64,000 nt of DNA from Histidinibacterium lentulum (GCF_003789055.1 NZ_ML119082.1:124001-188000), one strand, 5' to 3'. Numbered from the stretch's first letter, positions 43,005-52,035 are shown. Program-made: numbers and translations. Notes: generated from the sequence alone by a model not told the origin.

Positions 43005-43477
43005 CCGCGCCCCGTGCCTCCTCCGACAGTCGGCGCCGGATGCGCTCCGCCTCGCGACTCTACGCCGTGCAGGCCCTCTTCCAGATGGAGGCCCAGGGTC
43101 AGGGCGCGGCGTCGGTGATCTCGGAATTCGAGACCTGGCGCTTCGGCGCCACCTACGAGGAAGGCGAAATGGCCGAGGGCGACGTGGACATGTTCCGCGC
43201 TCTCGTCGAGGGCGCCGTGGACGAGCAGGTGCGGATAGACCAGCTCACCGACCGGGCGCTGGTGGCGAAATGGCCCATCGCCCGCATCGACCCCACCCTT
43301 CGCGCCCTCTTCCGCGCGGCAGGCGCCGAACTCGTCGCCGGCAAGACGCCGCCCCGCGTGGTGATCACCGAATATCTCGACATCGCCCAGGCCTTCTTTC
43401 CCTCGGGCCGTGAGGGCGCCTTCGTCAACGCCGTCCTCGACCACATGGCCCGCGAGGCCCGCCCCGAGGCCTTCTGA
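43001..43477 (+). CDS. nusB: Transcription antitermination factor NusB
   Basis: This 158-residue all-helical RNA-binding protein begins RRRMRSASRLYAVQALFQME and ends with the conserved AGKTPPRVVITEYLDIAQAFF and EGAFVNAVLDHMARE helices. NusB works with NusE in antitermination of rRNA operons. It starts at a GTG overlapping the ribH stop (GTGA). The ribH-nusB order is conserved widely in bacteria and supports both calls. Confidence 0.95.
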   Translation: MTAPRASSDSRRRMRSASRLYAVQALFQMEAQGQGAASVISEFETWRFGATYEEGEMAEGDVDMFRALVEGAVDEQVRIDQLTDRALVAKWPIARIDPTLRALFRAAGAELVAGKTPPRVVITEYLDIAQAFFPSGREGAFVNAVLDHMAREARPEAF

Positions 43478-43609
43478 GCCGCACCGACGCGCCGCGCCTC
43501 GGTCGTCTGCGGGCAGCCGACCCCCGCCTTCCCCCGGCGCTCCTGCTTGGACAAGGTGCCGGCCGGCGTCTAGCGTGGCGCAGCAGCCTCCGGGGACGGC
43601 CCAGATTCC

Positions 43610-44305
43610 ATGATGTCACCCTTCGGTCCGGAGCTCTGGCTCTTCGACGGCCCTGCGGTCACCGGGTCGGCCGGCTTCCGGTTTCCCACGCGCATGGCCG
43701 TCATCCGGCTGCCTCGAGAGGCCGGGCTCTGGATCTGGTCGCCGGTCGACCTGACGGCCGAGGTTGTCCGCGCCGTCGACTCCCTCGGCCCCGTGGGTCA
43801 TCTCGTGGCCCCCAACACCCTGCACCACATGTTTCTTGCGCAATGGGCCGCGCACTATCCGGAGGCCCGCGTCCACGCCGCTCCCGGTCTGACGGAGCAG
43901 GTCGCGGCAACCCGGATCGACGCCCGTCTCGACGATGCACCGGACCCGGCATGGGCCGGCGCCATGGATCAGGTCATCCTGCGCGGGAACCGGCTCACGA
44001 CGGAAGTCGTGTTCTTCCACCGGGCATCCTCCACAGTGCTCGTGACGGACCTCGTGCAGCATATCCCGCGGGGTTGGTACCGCGGCTGGCGCGCGGTCGT
44101 CGCCCGGCTCGATCTGATGACCGCAAGCGCGCCCTCGGTGCCCCGCAAGTTCAGGATGGCGATGCGGGACAGACCGGCTGCTCGGGCCGCCGTCGGCCGC
44201 ATCCTCGACTGGCCGGCCGAGCGCCTCGTCATGGCGCATGGCACACCGGTTCCATCTGACGGGCAGGACGTGCTGCGGCAGGCGTTCCGCTGGCTCATCC
44301 GGTGA
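43610..44305 (+). CDS. DUF4336 domain-containing protein (metallo-beta-lactamase-like)
   Basis: The 231-residue protein matches the DUF4336 family, a relative of metallo-beta-lactamase folds. It opens FGPELWLFDGPAVTG and has FPTRMAVIRLPREAGLWIWSPV, LVAPNTLHHMFLAQWAAHYP and LVTDLVQHIPRGWYRGW. The HxHxDH zinc motif of active hydrolases is not present; LHHMF stands in that region. The C terminus ends AERLVMAHGTPVPSDG. It has no signal peptide and its function is unknown. It lies 132 bases after nusB and is probably a separate unit. Confidence 0.75.
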   Translation: MMSPFGPELWLFDGPAVTGSAGFRFPTRMAVIRLPREAGLWIWSPVDLTAEVVRAVDSLGPVGHLVAPNTLHHMFLAQWAAHYPEARVHAAPGLTEQVAATRIDARLDDAPDPAWAGAMDQVILRGNRLTTEVVFFHRASSTVLVTDLVQHIPRGWYRGWRAVVARLDLMTASAPSVPRKFRMAMRDRPAARAAVGRILDWPAERLVMAHGTPVPSDGQDVLRQAFRWLIR

Positions 44306-44437
44306 CCCGCCTCGCGGACCGGCGGACACGCCTGCCGTGACACGCCGCCGCGCCGCCCGATCTCTCCTCCGCCATTGCCAACCGCGCCCCGCCGCTCCAT
44401 CTCTTCCCCAAGGGGACCGCAAGCCATGGAGGTCGCG

Positions 44438-44761
44438 ATGACCACGCCCGCCCACCCGGCCAAGCTCACCACGCTCTACATCCGCAGCTGCGCCATCGGC
44501 TTCGCCGCCTCGGCGGTGTTCGTCGGCCTGCTGATCTGGGGCGACGTCGCCCGCCTCGGCCATCTCGTCACGCACAGCGCCGACGGACTGCTCGCCCTCG
44601 GCCTCCTGTGGCTTTTCAACGGCATCGTCTTTGCCGGGGTGCAGTTCGGCATCGCGATCATGGCGCTGAAGTCCGAGGACGAGCACGACGGCGGCCAGCG
44701 CCAGCCCGAACCCGTCGCCGCCCCCGTCCTGATCCCCGTCCGGACGGACGACCGCCGCTGA
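44438..44761 (+). CDS. Small membrane protein, hypothetical
   Basis: The 107-residue protein has two predicted membrane helices (about 17-37, IGFAASAVFVGLLIWGDVA, and 47-72, GLLALGLLWLFNGIVFAGVQFGI). A cytoplasmic acidic/proline-rich tail follows. I chose ATG 44438 because GGAGGTCGCG precedes it; an earlier in-frame ATG at 44426 is less well placed. It lies 19 bases ahead of the hdeD-like gene and is probably cotranscribed. No family was recognised with confidence. Confidence 0.6.
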   Translation: MTTPAHPAKLTTLYIRSCAIGFAASAVFVGLLIWGDVARLGHLVTHSADGLLALGLLWLFNGIVFAGVQFGIAIMALKSEDEHDGGQRQPEPVAAPVLIPVRTDDRR

Positions 44762-44780
44762 TCCCCCTCCGGAGGCCCCC

Positions 44781-45322
44781 ATGCCCCGCCCGCCCGACGA
44801 GGTCCTCGCCGCCATCCGCGCGCACCGCGGCCGCTTCCGCTGGCTCGGCCTGCTCCTCGCGGTCGCCGGGGTTCTGGCCATCCTCTTCCCGTTCGTCGCC
44901 TCCATCGCCGCCAAGGTGATGATCGGGTGGTTCCTGCTGATCGCCGGCGCCGTCACCCTCTGGCACGCCTTCCAGGCCCGCGGCTGGGGCGACGCGCTCC
45001 TCTCCGCGCTGATCGGCGTCCTGCAACTGGCCGCCGGCGTCTACCTCGCCTTCTTTCCGCTCACCGGCCTCGTCGGCCTGACGATCCTCCTCGGCGCGCT
45101 CTTCGCCGCCCAGGGCGTGATCGAGGGGGCCATGGCGCTCCGCAGCCGTCCCCCCATTCCGGCTGGGGCTGGATGGCCGCCTCGGGCGTCGCCTCCCTCG
45201 CGCTGGGGCTTCTGCTGATCCTCGGCCTGCCGGGCATGGCGCTCTGGGCGCTGGGGCTGATGCTGGGGATCAACTTCCTGACCTCGGGGCTGATGTTCCT
45301 CGCCCTGTCGCGCAACGCCTGA
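44781..45322 (+). pseudogene. HdeD-family membrane protein gene interrupted by a -1 frameshift
   Basis: The first frame (44781-45218) gives the first four helices of an HdeD/DUF308 protein (LGLLLAVAGVLAILFPFVA, MIGWFLLIAGAVTLWHAF, GVLQLAAGVYLAFFPLTGL). It then turns into proline-rich nonsense. The last two helices (GWGWMAASGVASLALGLLLI and LGLMLGINFLTSGLMFLALS) continue in the -1 frame to 45322. The switch falls at a run of six C residues, 45150-45155. One extra C would restore a 180-residue protein of normal HdeD length. It is either a real inactivating or phase-variable deletion, or a sequencing error. Confidence 0.82.
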
Positions 45323-45660
45323 CCGGGCGGGGAAATGTGGCGGGAACCGCGGCATCCGTGGGGGTAAGAATTCCCGAGGACCTGTATATACAGGTGGGCG
45401 CCAGATAACCGGACCAGGGCCCGGACAGAGCCAGCTCCCTCGGAGTTGCTTAAGGCCACTGGAATTATCCCGTTCACGAGAAGCGCAGAAGCCCGCCGCA
45501 TGAACACCTAGGCCGCCCCGCGCCCCTTCTCAAGAGCCCCGCACACGAGGAACGACAACTCCGCCGTATACATCGCCCCCCGAACGCGCTATCGGGGCGC
45601 TTTCCCGCCTGCCCCGGGGCAGGCCGCGGGACCGCCCGCAGCTCTCAGAACGGTTTCCAG
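45323..45660. other. Long leader/intergenic region upstream of the DEAD-box helicase
   Basis: No gene is supported in these 338 bases. A perfect 14-bp palindrome CCTGTATATACAGG lies at 45381-45394, the most AT-rich spot around, and could be an operator. A hairpin with stem CCCCGA/TCGGGG (45578-45597) is followed by CGCTTT and might be a weak terminator or part of a structured 5' leader, common for cold-shock helicase mRNAs. I found no match to SRP RNA, tmRNA or 6S RNA by eye. Confidence 0.5.
45381..45394. promoter_or_regulatory. 14-bp perfect palindrome, candidate operator
   Basis: CCTGTATATACAGG is fully self-complementary. It resembles a shortened CTGT-N-ACAG box, but alphaproteobacterial LexA uses GAAC-N7-GTTC, so it is unlikely to be an SOS site. 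It lies 59 bases after the hdeD-like gene and 267 bases before the helicase ATG. Confidence 0.4.
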
Positions 45661-47841
45661 ATGATCCAGACCCTCTCCGATGCGCTTGCCGAGCGCGGCT
45701 ACGACGCGCTTACCCCCGTGCAGGAGGCCGTCACCGACCCCGCCCTGCGGGACGCGGACCTCCTCGTCTCCGCGCAGACGGGCTCGGGCAAGACGGTGGG
45801 CTTCGGCCTCGCCATCGGCCCCACGCTCCTCGGAGAGGAGGCCACCCTCGGACCCGCCGCCGCCCCCCTCGCGCTGATCGTGGCGCCCACGCGGGAACTC
45901 GCTTTCCAGGTCATGCGCGAGCTCGCCTGGCTCTATGCCAAGGCCGGCGCGCAGGTCGCGTCCTGCGTGGGCGGCATGGACATGCGCGACGAGCGCCGGG
46001 CGCTGGAGCGCGGCGCTCATATCGTCGTCGGCACGCCGGGCCGCCTGCGCGACCACATCCAGCGCGGCTCGCTCGACATGAGCGCGCTCCGCGCCGTGGT
46101 CCTCGACGAGGCCGACGAGATGCTCGACCTCGGTTTTCGCGAGGATCTGGAGTTCATGCTTGGAGAGGCCCCGCCCGACCGCCGCACGCTGCTCTTTTCG
46201 GCCACCGTCCCGCCGATGATCGCCACGCTCGCCAAGCACTACCAGCGCGACGCCGTGCGCGTGACGACGCTCTCGGACCGCAGCCAGCACGCGGATATCG
46301 CCTACCAGGCCCTCCGCGTGGCCCAGCACGACGCCGAGAACGCGATCATGAACGTCCTGCGCTATCACGAGGCGCGGAACGCCATCGTCTTCGCCAACAC
46401 CCGCGCCGCCGTGAACCGCCTCGCCGCACGCTTTTCCAACCGCGGCTTTTCCGTGGTCAGCCTCTCGGGCGAGCTCAGCCAGACCGAACGCAGCCACGCG
46501 CTTCAGGCCATGCGCGACGGCCGCGCCCGGGTCTGCGTCGCCACCGACGTGGCCGCCCGCGGCATCGACCTGCCGAACCTCGAGCTCGTGATCCACGCCG
46601 AGCTTCCGACCAATGCCGAGGGCCTGCTGCACCGCTCCGGCCGCACGGGCCGCGCCGGGCGCAAGGGGATCTCCGCTCTCATCGTGACGCCCAAGGCCCT
46701 GCGCCGGGCCGAGCGCCTTCTCGCCTCCGCCCATGTCACCGCCGACTGGACCACCGCCCCCGGCGCCGACGAGATCCGCCAGCGGGACGAGGAGAGGCTC
46801 CTCGCCGATCCGCTCTGGTCGGAGGAGATCTCCGAGGAACAGGCCACCTTCGCCGCGAAGCTCCTCTCGCTTCACACGCCCGAGACCATCGCCGCCGCCT
46901 ATCTCAAGCTCTACCAGTCCCGCCATTCCGCGCCCGAGGACCTCGCCCCGCCAGATGCGCCGATGCCGGAAAAGCCCCGCGGCCCCTTCGGCCCCGGAGT
47001 GTGGTTCCGCCTCTCGGTCGGCCGCGACGACCGCGCCGAGGCGCGCTGGCTCCTGCCGCTCCTCTGCCGCGCGGGCCGGCTCGACAAGACCGACATCGGC
47101 GCGATCCGGGTGCAGCAGTCCGAGACCTTCGTCGAACTGCTCGAGACCAGCGTGCCGGGGTTCCTCAAGGCCCTCGGCCCCGAGGGTCTGCTGGAAAAGG
47201 GCGTGACCGCCCGACGCATGGACGCGGCCCCGGATACCGGCCCCGCGCCCGCCCGACCCCGACCCGAGCCGCGCGCACCCCGCCCCGCACCCGAAGCCGC
47301 CGCGCCCACCGCCGCCCCCGTGGCCGCGCCGCCCGCCCCCGAGGCAGAGGCAAAGGCGCCCGCCGCCGAGCCCGCGCGCGCCGACACGCCGCGCCGGGAC
47401 AAAGCGCGCACCGACACGCCCCGGACGGACAAACCCCACCGCGACAAGCCGCGCTCCGACAAACCCCGCTCCGACAAACCGCCCCGCTCCGGCGACAAGC
47501 CGAAGAAGCCGTGGTCGAAAGACCGCCCCGCGGCCGACGGAGGCCCGCAATCCCACGCCCCGCGCAGGGGCCCGGGCAAGCCGAAGACGGACGCCAGGCC
47601 CCCCTACGCCAGCCCGAAACCCGCAGCACCCCGGGCCGACGCCTCCGACACCTCCAAACGCTTCGTCCCCCCGGGCGCCAAACCGGCGGGCAAGCCCGGC
47701 AAACCGAGGCAGGAGGGCGGCAGGTCGCCGGTCGGAAAACCAGGCTACGGCAAGGCCCCGGGCGGAAAACCCCGCAGCGGCAAGCCGGGCGGACCTAAAC
47801 GCGGAGCGGGCGGCGGCCAGCCCCCGAAGCGCCGCTCCTGA
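45661..47841 (+). CDS. deaD: DEAD/DEAH-box RNA helicase with DbpA-like RNA-binding domain
   Basis: The 726-residue ATP-dependent RNA helicase carries the core motifs: Q-motif region LTPVQEAV, AQTGSGKT, PTRELAFQV, TPGRLRDH, LDEADEML, LLFSATVPP and HRSGRTGRAGRKG. A DbpA/CsdA-type RNA-binding domain follows (GVWFRLSVGRDDRAEARWLL to SVPGFLKAL, about 440-510). After that comes a disordered tail of about 200 residues rich in K, P, R and D, with near-repeats of RSDKP and TDKP, ending in GKPGGP-type repeats. It likely acts in ribosome assembly and cold adaptation. Confidence 0.9.
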   Translation: MIQTLSDALAERGYDALTPVQEAVTDPALRDADLLVSAQTGSGKTVGFGLAIGPTLLGEEATLGPAAAPLALIVAPTRELAFQVMRELAWLYAKAGAQVASCVGGMDMRDERRALERGAHIVVGTPGRLRDHIQRGSLDMSALRAVVLDEADEMLDLGFREDLEFMLGEAPPDRRTLLFSATVPPMIATLAKHYQRDAVRVTTLSDRSQHADIAYQALRVAQHDAENAIMNVLRYHEARNAIVFANTRAAVNRLAARFSNRGFSVVSLSGELSQTERSHALQAMRDGRARVCVATDVAARGIDLPNLELVIHAELPTNAEGLLHRSGRTGRAGRKGISALIVTPKALRRAERLLASAHVTADWTTAPGADEIRQRDEERLLADPLWSEEISEEQATFAAKLLSLHTPETIAAAYLKLYQSRHSAPEDLAPPDAPMPEKPRGPFGPGVWFRLSVGRDDRAEARWLLPLLCRAGRLDKTDIGAIRVQQSETFVELLETSVPGFLKALGPEGLLEKGVTARRMDAAPDTGPAPARPRPEPRAPRPAPEAAAPTAAPVAAPPAPEAEAKAPAAEPARADTPRRDKARTDTPRTDKPHRDKPRSDKPRSDKPPRSGDKPKKPWSKDRPAADGGPQSHAPRRGPGKPKTDARPPYASPKPAAPRADASDTSKRFVPPGAKPAGKPGKPRQEGGRSPVGKPGYGKAPGGKPRSGKPGGPKRGAGGGQPPKRRS

Positions 47842-47853
47842 GCGTCGGGGACT

Positions 47854-47928
47854 GCCGGGGTGAAGCCCGGCCTACGCCGCCTCCACCGCCCGCCCTCTTC
47901 CCGCCGTAGGCCGGGGCTTCAGCCCGGC
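47854..47928. repeat. REP-like long inverted repeat between convergent genes
   Basis: The arm 47854-47876 (GCCGGGGTGAAGCCCGGC then CTACG) is nearly the reverse complement of 47905-47928, with one mismatch and one bulged base, around a 28-base spacer. It lies between the stops of deaD and ppsA. The arms each contain a smaller palindrome around GAAGCCC/GGGCTTC. Similar GTAGGxxGGG-type palindromes are dispersed repeats in this group; a double-ended terminator role is also possible. Confidence 0.65.
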
Positions 47929-47943
47929 TCAGGCGCCCCCATC

Positions 47944-50316
47944 CTACCCCTTCTCCGCCGCCGCCACGTTCGCCTTCACCGCCCGGAACGCATCGGGCGT
48001 CACGGAAATCGAATCGATCCCGTACTCCACCAGCAACCTTGCGAAATCGGGATCGTTCGACGGCGCCTGCCCGCAGAAGCCGACCTTGGCGCCCACGGCA
48101 TGCGCGCGCTCGATCACGGACCGGATCATCCACTGCACCGCCGGATCGCGCTCCTTGAAGACATCCGCCAGCGCCTCGTTGTCCCGGTCCACCCCCAGCG
48201 TCAGCTGCGTCAGATCGTTCGACCCGATGGAGAACCCGTCGAACCGCTTGGCGAACTCCTCGGCGAGGATCACGTTCGACGGCACCTCGCACATCACATA
48301 GACCTCGAGGCCGTTCTCCCCGCGCTTCAGCCCGTTCTCCTCGATCACCGCGAGCACCCTGTCCGCCTCCTCGGGCGAGCGGCAGAACGGGATCATCATG
48401 ATGAGGTTGTCGAAGCCCCGCGTCTCCCGCACCTGCCGGATCGCCCGGCATTCCAGCGCGAAGCCGTCCTTGTAGCCCTCCGAGTAATAGCGCGACGCCC
48501 CGCGCCAGCCGATCATCGGGTTCTCCTCGTGCGGCTCGAACCCCGACCCACCCAGCAGCGCCGCGTATTCGTTCGTCTTGAAATCCGACATCCGCACGAT
48601 GACCGGGTTCGGATAGTGCACCGCCGCGATCCGCGCCAAACCGTAGGCCAGCGTATCGACGAAGAAATCCGGCTTCTCCGCATAGCCCCGCGTGAGCGCC
48701 TCGATCTCCTCGCGCGCGGCCTCGTCCGTCAGCTCGTCGAACCGCGTCAGCGCCAAGGGATGCACCTTGATCGCGTTGTTGATCACGAACTCCATCCGCG
48801 CGAGGCCCACGCCGTCGGCGGGCAACTGCCACCAGCGCGAGGCGGCCGTGGGATTGGCCATGTTGAACATGACCTTCGTCTTCGTCTCCGGCATGTCGCC
48901 GAGGTCGATATCCTCCACCTCGTACTCGGCGATGCCCTCGTAGACATAGCCCTCCTCGCCCTCGCAGCAGGAGACGGTGACCTCCTGCTCGTCATGGAGT
49001 ACATGGGTCGCATCCCCGCAGCCCACGATCGCCGGCAGGCCAAGCTCCCGGCTCACGATGGCGGCATGGCTCGTCCGCCCGCCGTGGTCCGTGACGATGG
49101 CCGAGGCGCGCTTCATGATCGGCACCCAGTCGGGGTCCGTGGTCCCCGTCACCAGAACCGCGCCGTCCACGAACTTGTCGATCTCCGAGGCATGTTCGAT
49201 GAGGCAGACCGGCCCCGTCGCCACAGCACCCCCGACCGACAGCCCCGACAGGAGCCGCTTGCCCTTGTCCCTGATCTCGTAGGACTTCACCGCGCCCTTC
49301 TCGGCCCGGCTCTGCACCGTCTCGGGCCGCGCCTGCACGATGTAGAGCTTGCCCGTGTCGCCGTCGCGCGCCCATTCCATGTCCATCGGGCAGCCGTAGT
49401 GATCCTCGATGGTCACCGCCATCCGCGCGAGATCGCAGATCTCCTCCTCCGACAGCACGAACTTGCCCCGCTCCGCCTTCGAGGTCTTCACGTTCTTCGT
49501 GGCCTGCCCGCCCTGGGCGTAGATCATCTTGATCTCCTTCGCCCCCAGCGTCCGCTCCACGATGGGCACGAGGCCGTCCTTCTTCAGGAACGGCTTGTAG
49601 ACCATGTACTCGTCCGGCGTGACCGCGCCCTGCACGACGTTCTCGCCCAGGCCCCAGGCCGCGTTGATCAGCACCACCTTGTCGAAGCCCGATTCGGTGT
49701 CGAGCGAGAACATCACCCCCGAGCCGCCGATATCGGAGCGCACCATCAGCTGCACGCCCACCGACAGCGCCACCTGCATGTGGTCGAAGCCCTTGTTCTC
49801 GCGATAGGAAATCGCCCGGTCCGTGAACAGCGAGGCATAGCACCGCTTGCAGGCCGCCAGAAGCGCCCGCTCCCCTTCCACGTTCAGGAAGGTCTCCTGC
49901 TGGCCTGCGAAGCTGGCGTCCGGCAGGTCCTCGGCCGTGGCCGAGGAGCGCACCGCGCAGGAGGTGTCCGTCTTGCCCGACCGGCGGTCCATCTCGCGGT
50001 AGGCTGCCTTGATGTCCTCCAGCAGGTCCTCGGGCCAATACCCCTCCACGATCATCTGCCGCACCTTCTGACCCGCCTGCTGCAGGGTCATGCGATGTTC
50101 GTTCAGGGCGTCCATCGTGTCCTTGATGCGCGACTCGAGGTCATTCGCCGCGATGAAGGCGCGATAGGCGTCGGCGGTCGTGGCAAAGCCCATGGGCACG
50201 TCGATGCCCCGCTCCGCCAGCGTCGAGACCATCTCGCCCAGCGACGAGTTCTTGCCCCCCACCAGGGCGACATCGCCGCGCTTGAGATCCTCGAACCAGA
50301 TGACGTTGCCGGACAT
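47944..50316 (-). CDS. ppsA: Phosphoenolpyruvate synthase
   Basis: The 790-residue enzyme converts pyruvate and ATP to phosphoenolpyruvate, AMP and phosphate in gluconeogenesis. Domain order is an N-terminal ATP-grasp domain (VGGKNSSLGEMV at 19-30, SSATAEDLPDASFAGQQET at 124-142), a swivelling phosphohistidine domain with H417 (GGRTSHAAIVSREL), and a C-terminal TIM barrel ending IGSNDLTQLTLGVDRD and GFCGQAPSNDPDF. Length and motifs fit PpsA rather than pyruvate, phosphate dikinase (about 880). ATG 50316 has AAGGGAGGCACAC upstream. It would supply PEP during growth on glycerol-independent C3 or organic acids. Confidence 0.96.
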   Translation of the reverse strand: MSGNVIWFEDLKRGDVALVGGKNSSLGEMVSTLAERGIDVPMGFATTADAYRAFIAANDLESRIKDTMDALNEHRMTLQQAGQKVRQMIVEGYWPEDLLEDIKAAYREMDRRSGKTDTSCAVRSSATAEDLPDASFAGQQETFLNVEGERALLAACKRCYASLFTDRAISYRENKGFDHMQVALSVGVQLMVRSDIGGSGVMFSLDTESGFDKVVLINAAWGLGENVVQGAVTPDEYMVYKPFLKKDGLVPIVERTLGAKEIKMIYAQGGQATKNVKTSKAERGKFVLSEEEICDLARMAVTIEDHYGCPMDMEWARDGDTGKLYIVQARPETVQSRAEKGAVKSYEIRDKGKRLLSGLSVGGAVATGPVCLIEHASEIDKFVDGAVLVTGTTDPDWVPIMKRASAIVTDHGGRTSHAAIVSRELGLPAIVGCGDATHVLHDEQEVTVSCCEGEEGYVYEGIAEYEVEDIDLGDMPETKTKVMFNMANPTAASRWWQLPADGVGLARMEFVINNAIKVHPLALTRFDELTDEAAREEIEALTRGYAEKPDFFVDTLAYGLARIAAVHYPNPVIVRMSDFKTNEYAALLGGSGFEPHEENPMIGWRGASRYYSEGYKDGFALECRAIRQVRETRGFDNLIMMIPFCRSPEEADRVLAVIEENGLKRGENGLEVYVMCEVPSNVILAEEFAKRFDGFSIGSNDLTQLTLGVDRDNEALADVFKERDPAVQWMIRSVIERAHAVGAKVGFCGQAPSNDPDFARLLVEYGIDSISVTPDAFRAVKANVAAAEKG

Positions 50317-50444
50317 GTGTGCCTCCCTTGAACCGAAATCGCGGCCACCATCGCCCCCATGGATCGCGCCTGCTTTGACGCAAGTCATGTTTTCCGCCGC
50401 TTTCCGGGTGGAGACTGAAGGTCCGTAGCCAACGGAGACCGACG

Positions 50445-50687
50445 ATGGGACAGTTCCAACGCTTTCCGGCTGTCGCCGGACAGGCCGTCGCCCGGGGGGA
50501 GAGTCAGGCCGACCCCCGCAGGCCCATGCGCCCGCCCGAGGGCGAGCGCTCCCCATGGGCCGACCCCGACCCCTCCGACGCAGCAGAGAGACGCCCACCC
50601 GACCTCGGCGCGGCTTTCCTCGCCGCGGTCCTCGCCCGGGTCGCCGCCAACCTTTGCGGCCCCGACCGCAAGGGCCCTCAGGCGTAG
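50445..50687 (+). CDS. Small hypothetical protein
   Basis: This 80-residue reading frame starts at an ATG behind AACGGAGACCGACG and overlaps the convergent kinase gene by ten bases. The middle is Pro/Arg/Asp-rich and probably disordered. The C-terminal third (LGAAFLAAVLARVAANLCG) could be an amphipathic or short membrane helix. It is not recognised. Divergence from ppsA and the plausible SD are the only support; it may be non-coding. Confidence 0.4.
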   Translation: MGQFQRFPAVAGQAVARGESQADPRRPMRPPEGERSPWADPDPSDAAERRPPDLGAAFLAAVLARVAANLCGPDRKGPQA

Positions 50688-51988
50688 GGGGCCATCAGCA
50701 CCGACAGCTCCACCCGCGCGCCCAGCCGCGCGACCAGAAGGTACGTCCCCGCGACCTTGCGCTGCAAAAGAAGCACGTCCACCGGCGGAACGGTGGCGAA
50801 ATCCCCCGCCAGCCCGATCTCCATGCCTTTGGCGCGCAGCCGCGCCACGAGGTCCGACGCCCCGAAATCGAACGCCCCCGCCTGCCTGAGCGGCGCCGAG
50901 GCCATCCGCGCCATCTCCACCATCGTGCCAACGTGATGCGGCGGCGTAGCGGCATCGGTCAGCCCGAGCGGGGCGAAACTCTCCCGGATCGCCCCGCCAT
51001 CGTCGGCCAGCGCCGCCCGCAGCAGCTCCCGCAGCTGCGCAGCCCGGGCCGGAGCGATCTCCTGAACCGCGCCGAAATCCAGCAGCACGATCCGGCCCGT
51101 CCCCGGATCGTAACGGTAGTTGGCGAAATTCGGGTCGGTCTGCATCAGACCCAGCTCGAAGGTCTCCCTGAGCACCAATCGGATCAGCGCCGCCGCCACC
51201 CGGTCGCGGACCTCCGCCGCCTCCCGGGCCAGCGCCTCGACGGGCTCCCCCGGCAGGAAATCCATGGCGAGGATGCGCCGCGTCGAGAACTCCTCCGCCA
51301 CGGCCGGCACGGCGAACTCCGGATCCTCCGCCAGAAGCCCGCCGAAGCGGGCCAGGGCCGCCGCCTCCCGCCGGTAATCCGCCTCCTCGTGCAACTGCAC
51401 CCGCGCCGCCTCCAGAAGCGGCCCCATGTCGAGCCCCTTCGGCACTGCCCCCGACCAGCGCATGAGCCCGGCGAGGTTGCGGATATCGCTGTCGATGGCC
51501 TGGGCCACGCCCGGGTACTGCACCTTGATCGCCAGAACCCGCCCGTCCCTCGTCTCCGCCCGGTGCACCTGCCCGATCGAGGCCGCGGCGATGGGCGTGG
51601 TCTCGAAGCTGCGGAACCGGCGCAGGAAATCCCCGCCCCATTCCGCGCTCAGAACCTCCTTCAGCTGGCGCGGCGGCATCGTGTCGGCGGTCTCCCTCAG
51701 CCGCCCGAGGATCTCCGCCAGCTCCGGCGCCAGCAGATCCCCCGCCTCCATCGACAGAAGCTGCCCCACCTTCATCGCCGCGCCCCTCATGGTGGCGAGC
51801 TCCCGCGCCAGCCGCGCGGCATTGCCGGGCGTCAGCGCCATCCCGGGCAGCCGCGGCCGCTCGCCCCGGGCAAGGCTGCGCGCGCCCTCTGCGGCCATGC
51901 CCCCCGCCAGCCCCGCGCCGAGCGAGCCCAGCCGCGCCAGCCTCCCGATCCGCGTGCGCGGCACCGGAACCGATCGCCTGCCTGTCAT
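50678..51988 (-). CDS. AarF/UbiB (ABC1) family atypical kinase
   Basis: The 436-residue protein-kinase-like ATPase belongs to the UbiB/COQ8 group, which supports ubiquinone synthesis or lipid handling. It has the KxGQ motif at 73-76 (AAMKVGQLLSME), the Ala-rich loop PIAAASIGQVHRA, IKVQYPGVAQAIDSDIRN, and the catalytic loop LMQTDPNFANYRYD with LLDFGAVQE as the metal-binding DFG. The QTDPN loop is the COQ8-like version. ATG 51988 is preferred over 52042 because GGGGGAGAGATC precedes it. No C-terminal membrane helix is obvious. Confidence 0.86.
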   Translation of the reverse strand: MTGRRSVPVPRTRIGRLARLGSLGAGLAGGMAAEGARSLARGERPRLPGMALTPGNAARLARELATMRGAAMKVGQLLSMEAGDLLAPELAEILGRLRETADTMPPRQLKEVLSAEWGGDFLRRFRSFETTPIAAASIGQVHRAETRDGRVLAIKVQYPGVAQAIDSDIRNLAGLMRWSGAVPKGLDMGPLLEAARVQLHEEADYRREAAALARFGGLLAEDPEFAVPAVAEEFSTRRILAMDFLPGEPVEALAREAAEVRDRVAAALIRLVLRETFELGLMQTDPNFANYRYDPGTGRIVLLDFGAVQEIAPARAAQLRELLRAALADDGGAIRESFAPLGLTDAATPPHHVGTMVEMARMASAPLRQAGAFDFGASDLVARLRAKGMEIGLAGDFATVPPVDVLLLQRKVAGTYLLVARLGARVELSVLMAPYA

Positions 51989-52035
51989 GATCTCTCCCCC
52001 GACCTCGAGCCTGCCAGATAGGCCGCCCGCGCGGG

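Noticed and set aside
45381-45394. LexA (SOS) box
   Set aside because: The CTGT-N4-ACAG spacing is too short for the enterobacterial box, and alphaproteobacterial LexA recognises GAAC-N7-GTTC.
45323-45660. SRP RNA, 6S RNA or tmRNA in the helicase leader
   Set aside because: None of their conserved cores could be found; only a palindrome and a modest hairpin are present.
45589-47556. A minus-strand open frame opposite the DEAD-box helicase
   Set aside because: The sequence is mostly G, R, A and H with no family resemblance, and the plus strand has all helicase motifs.
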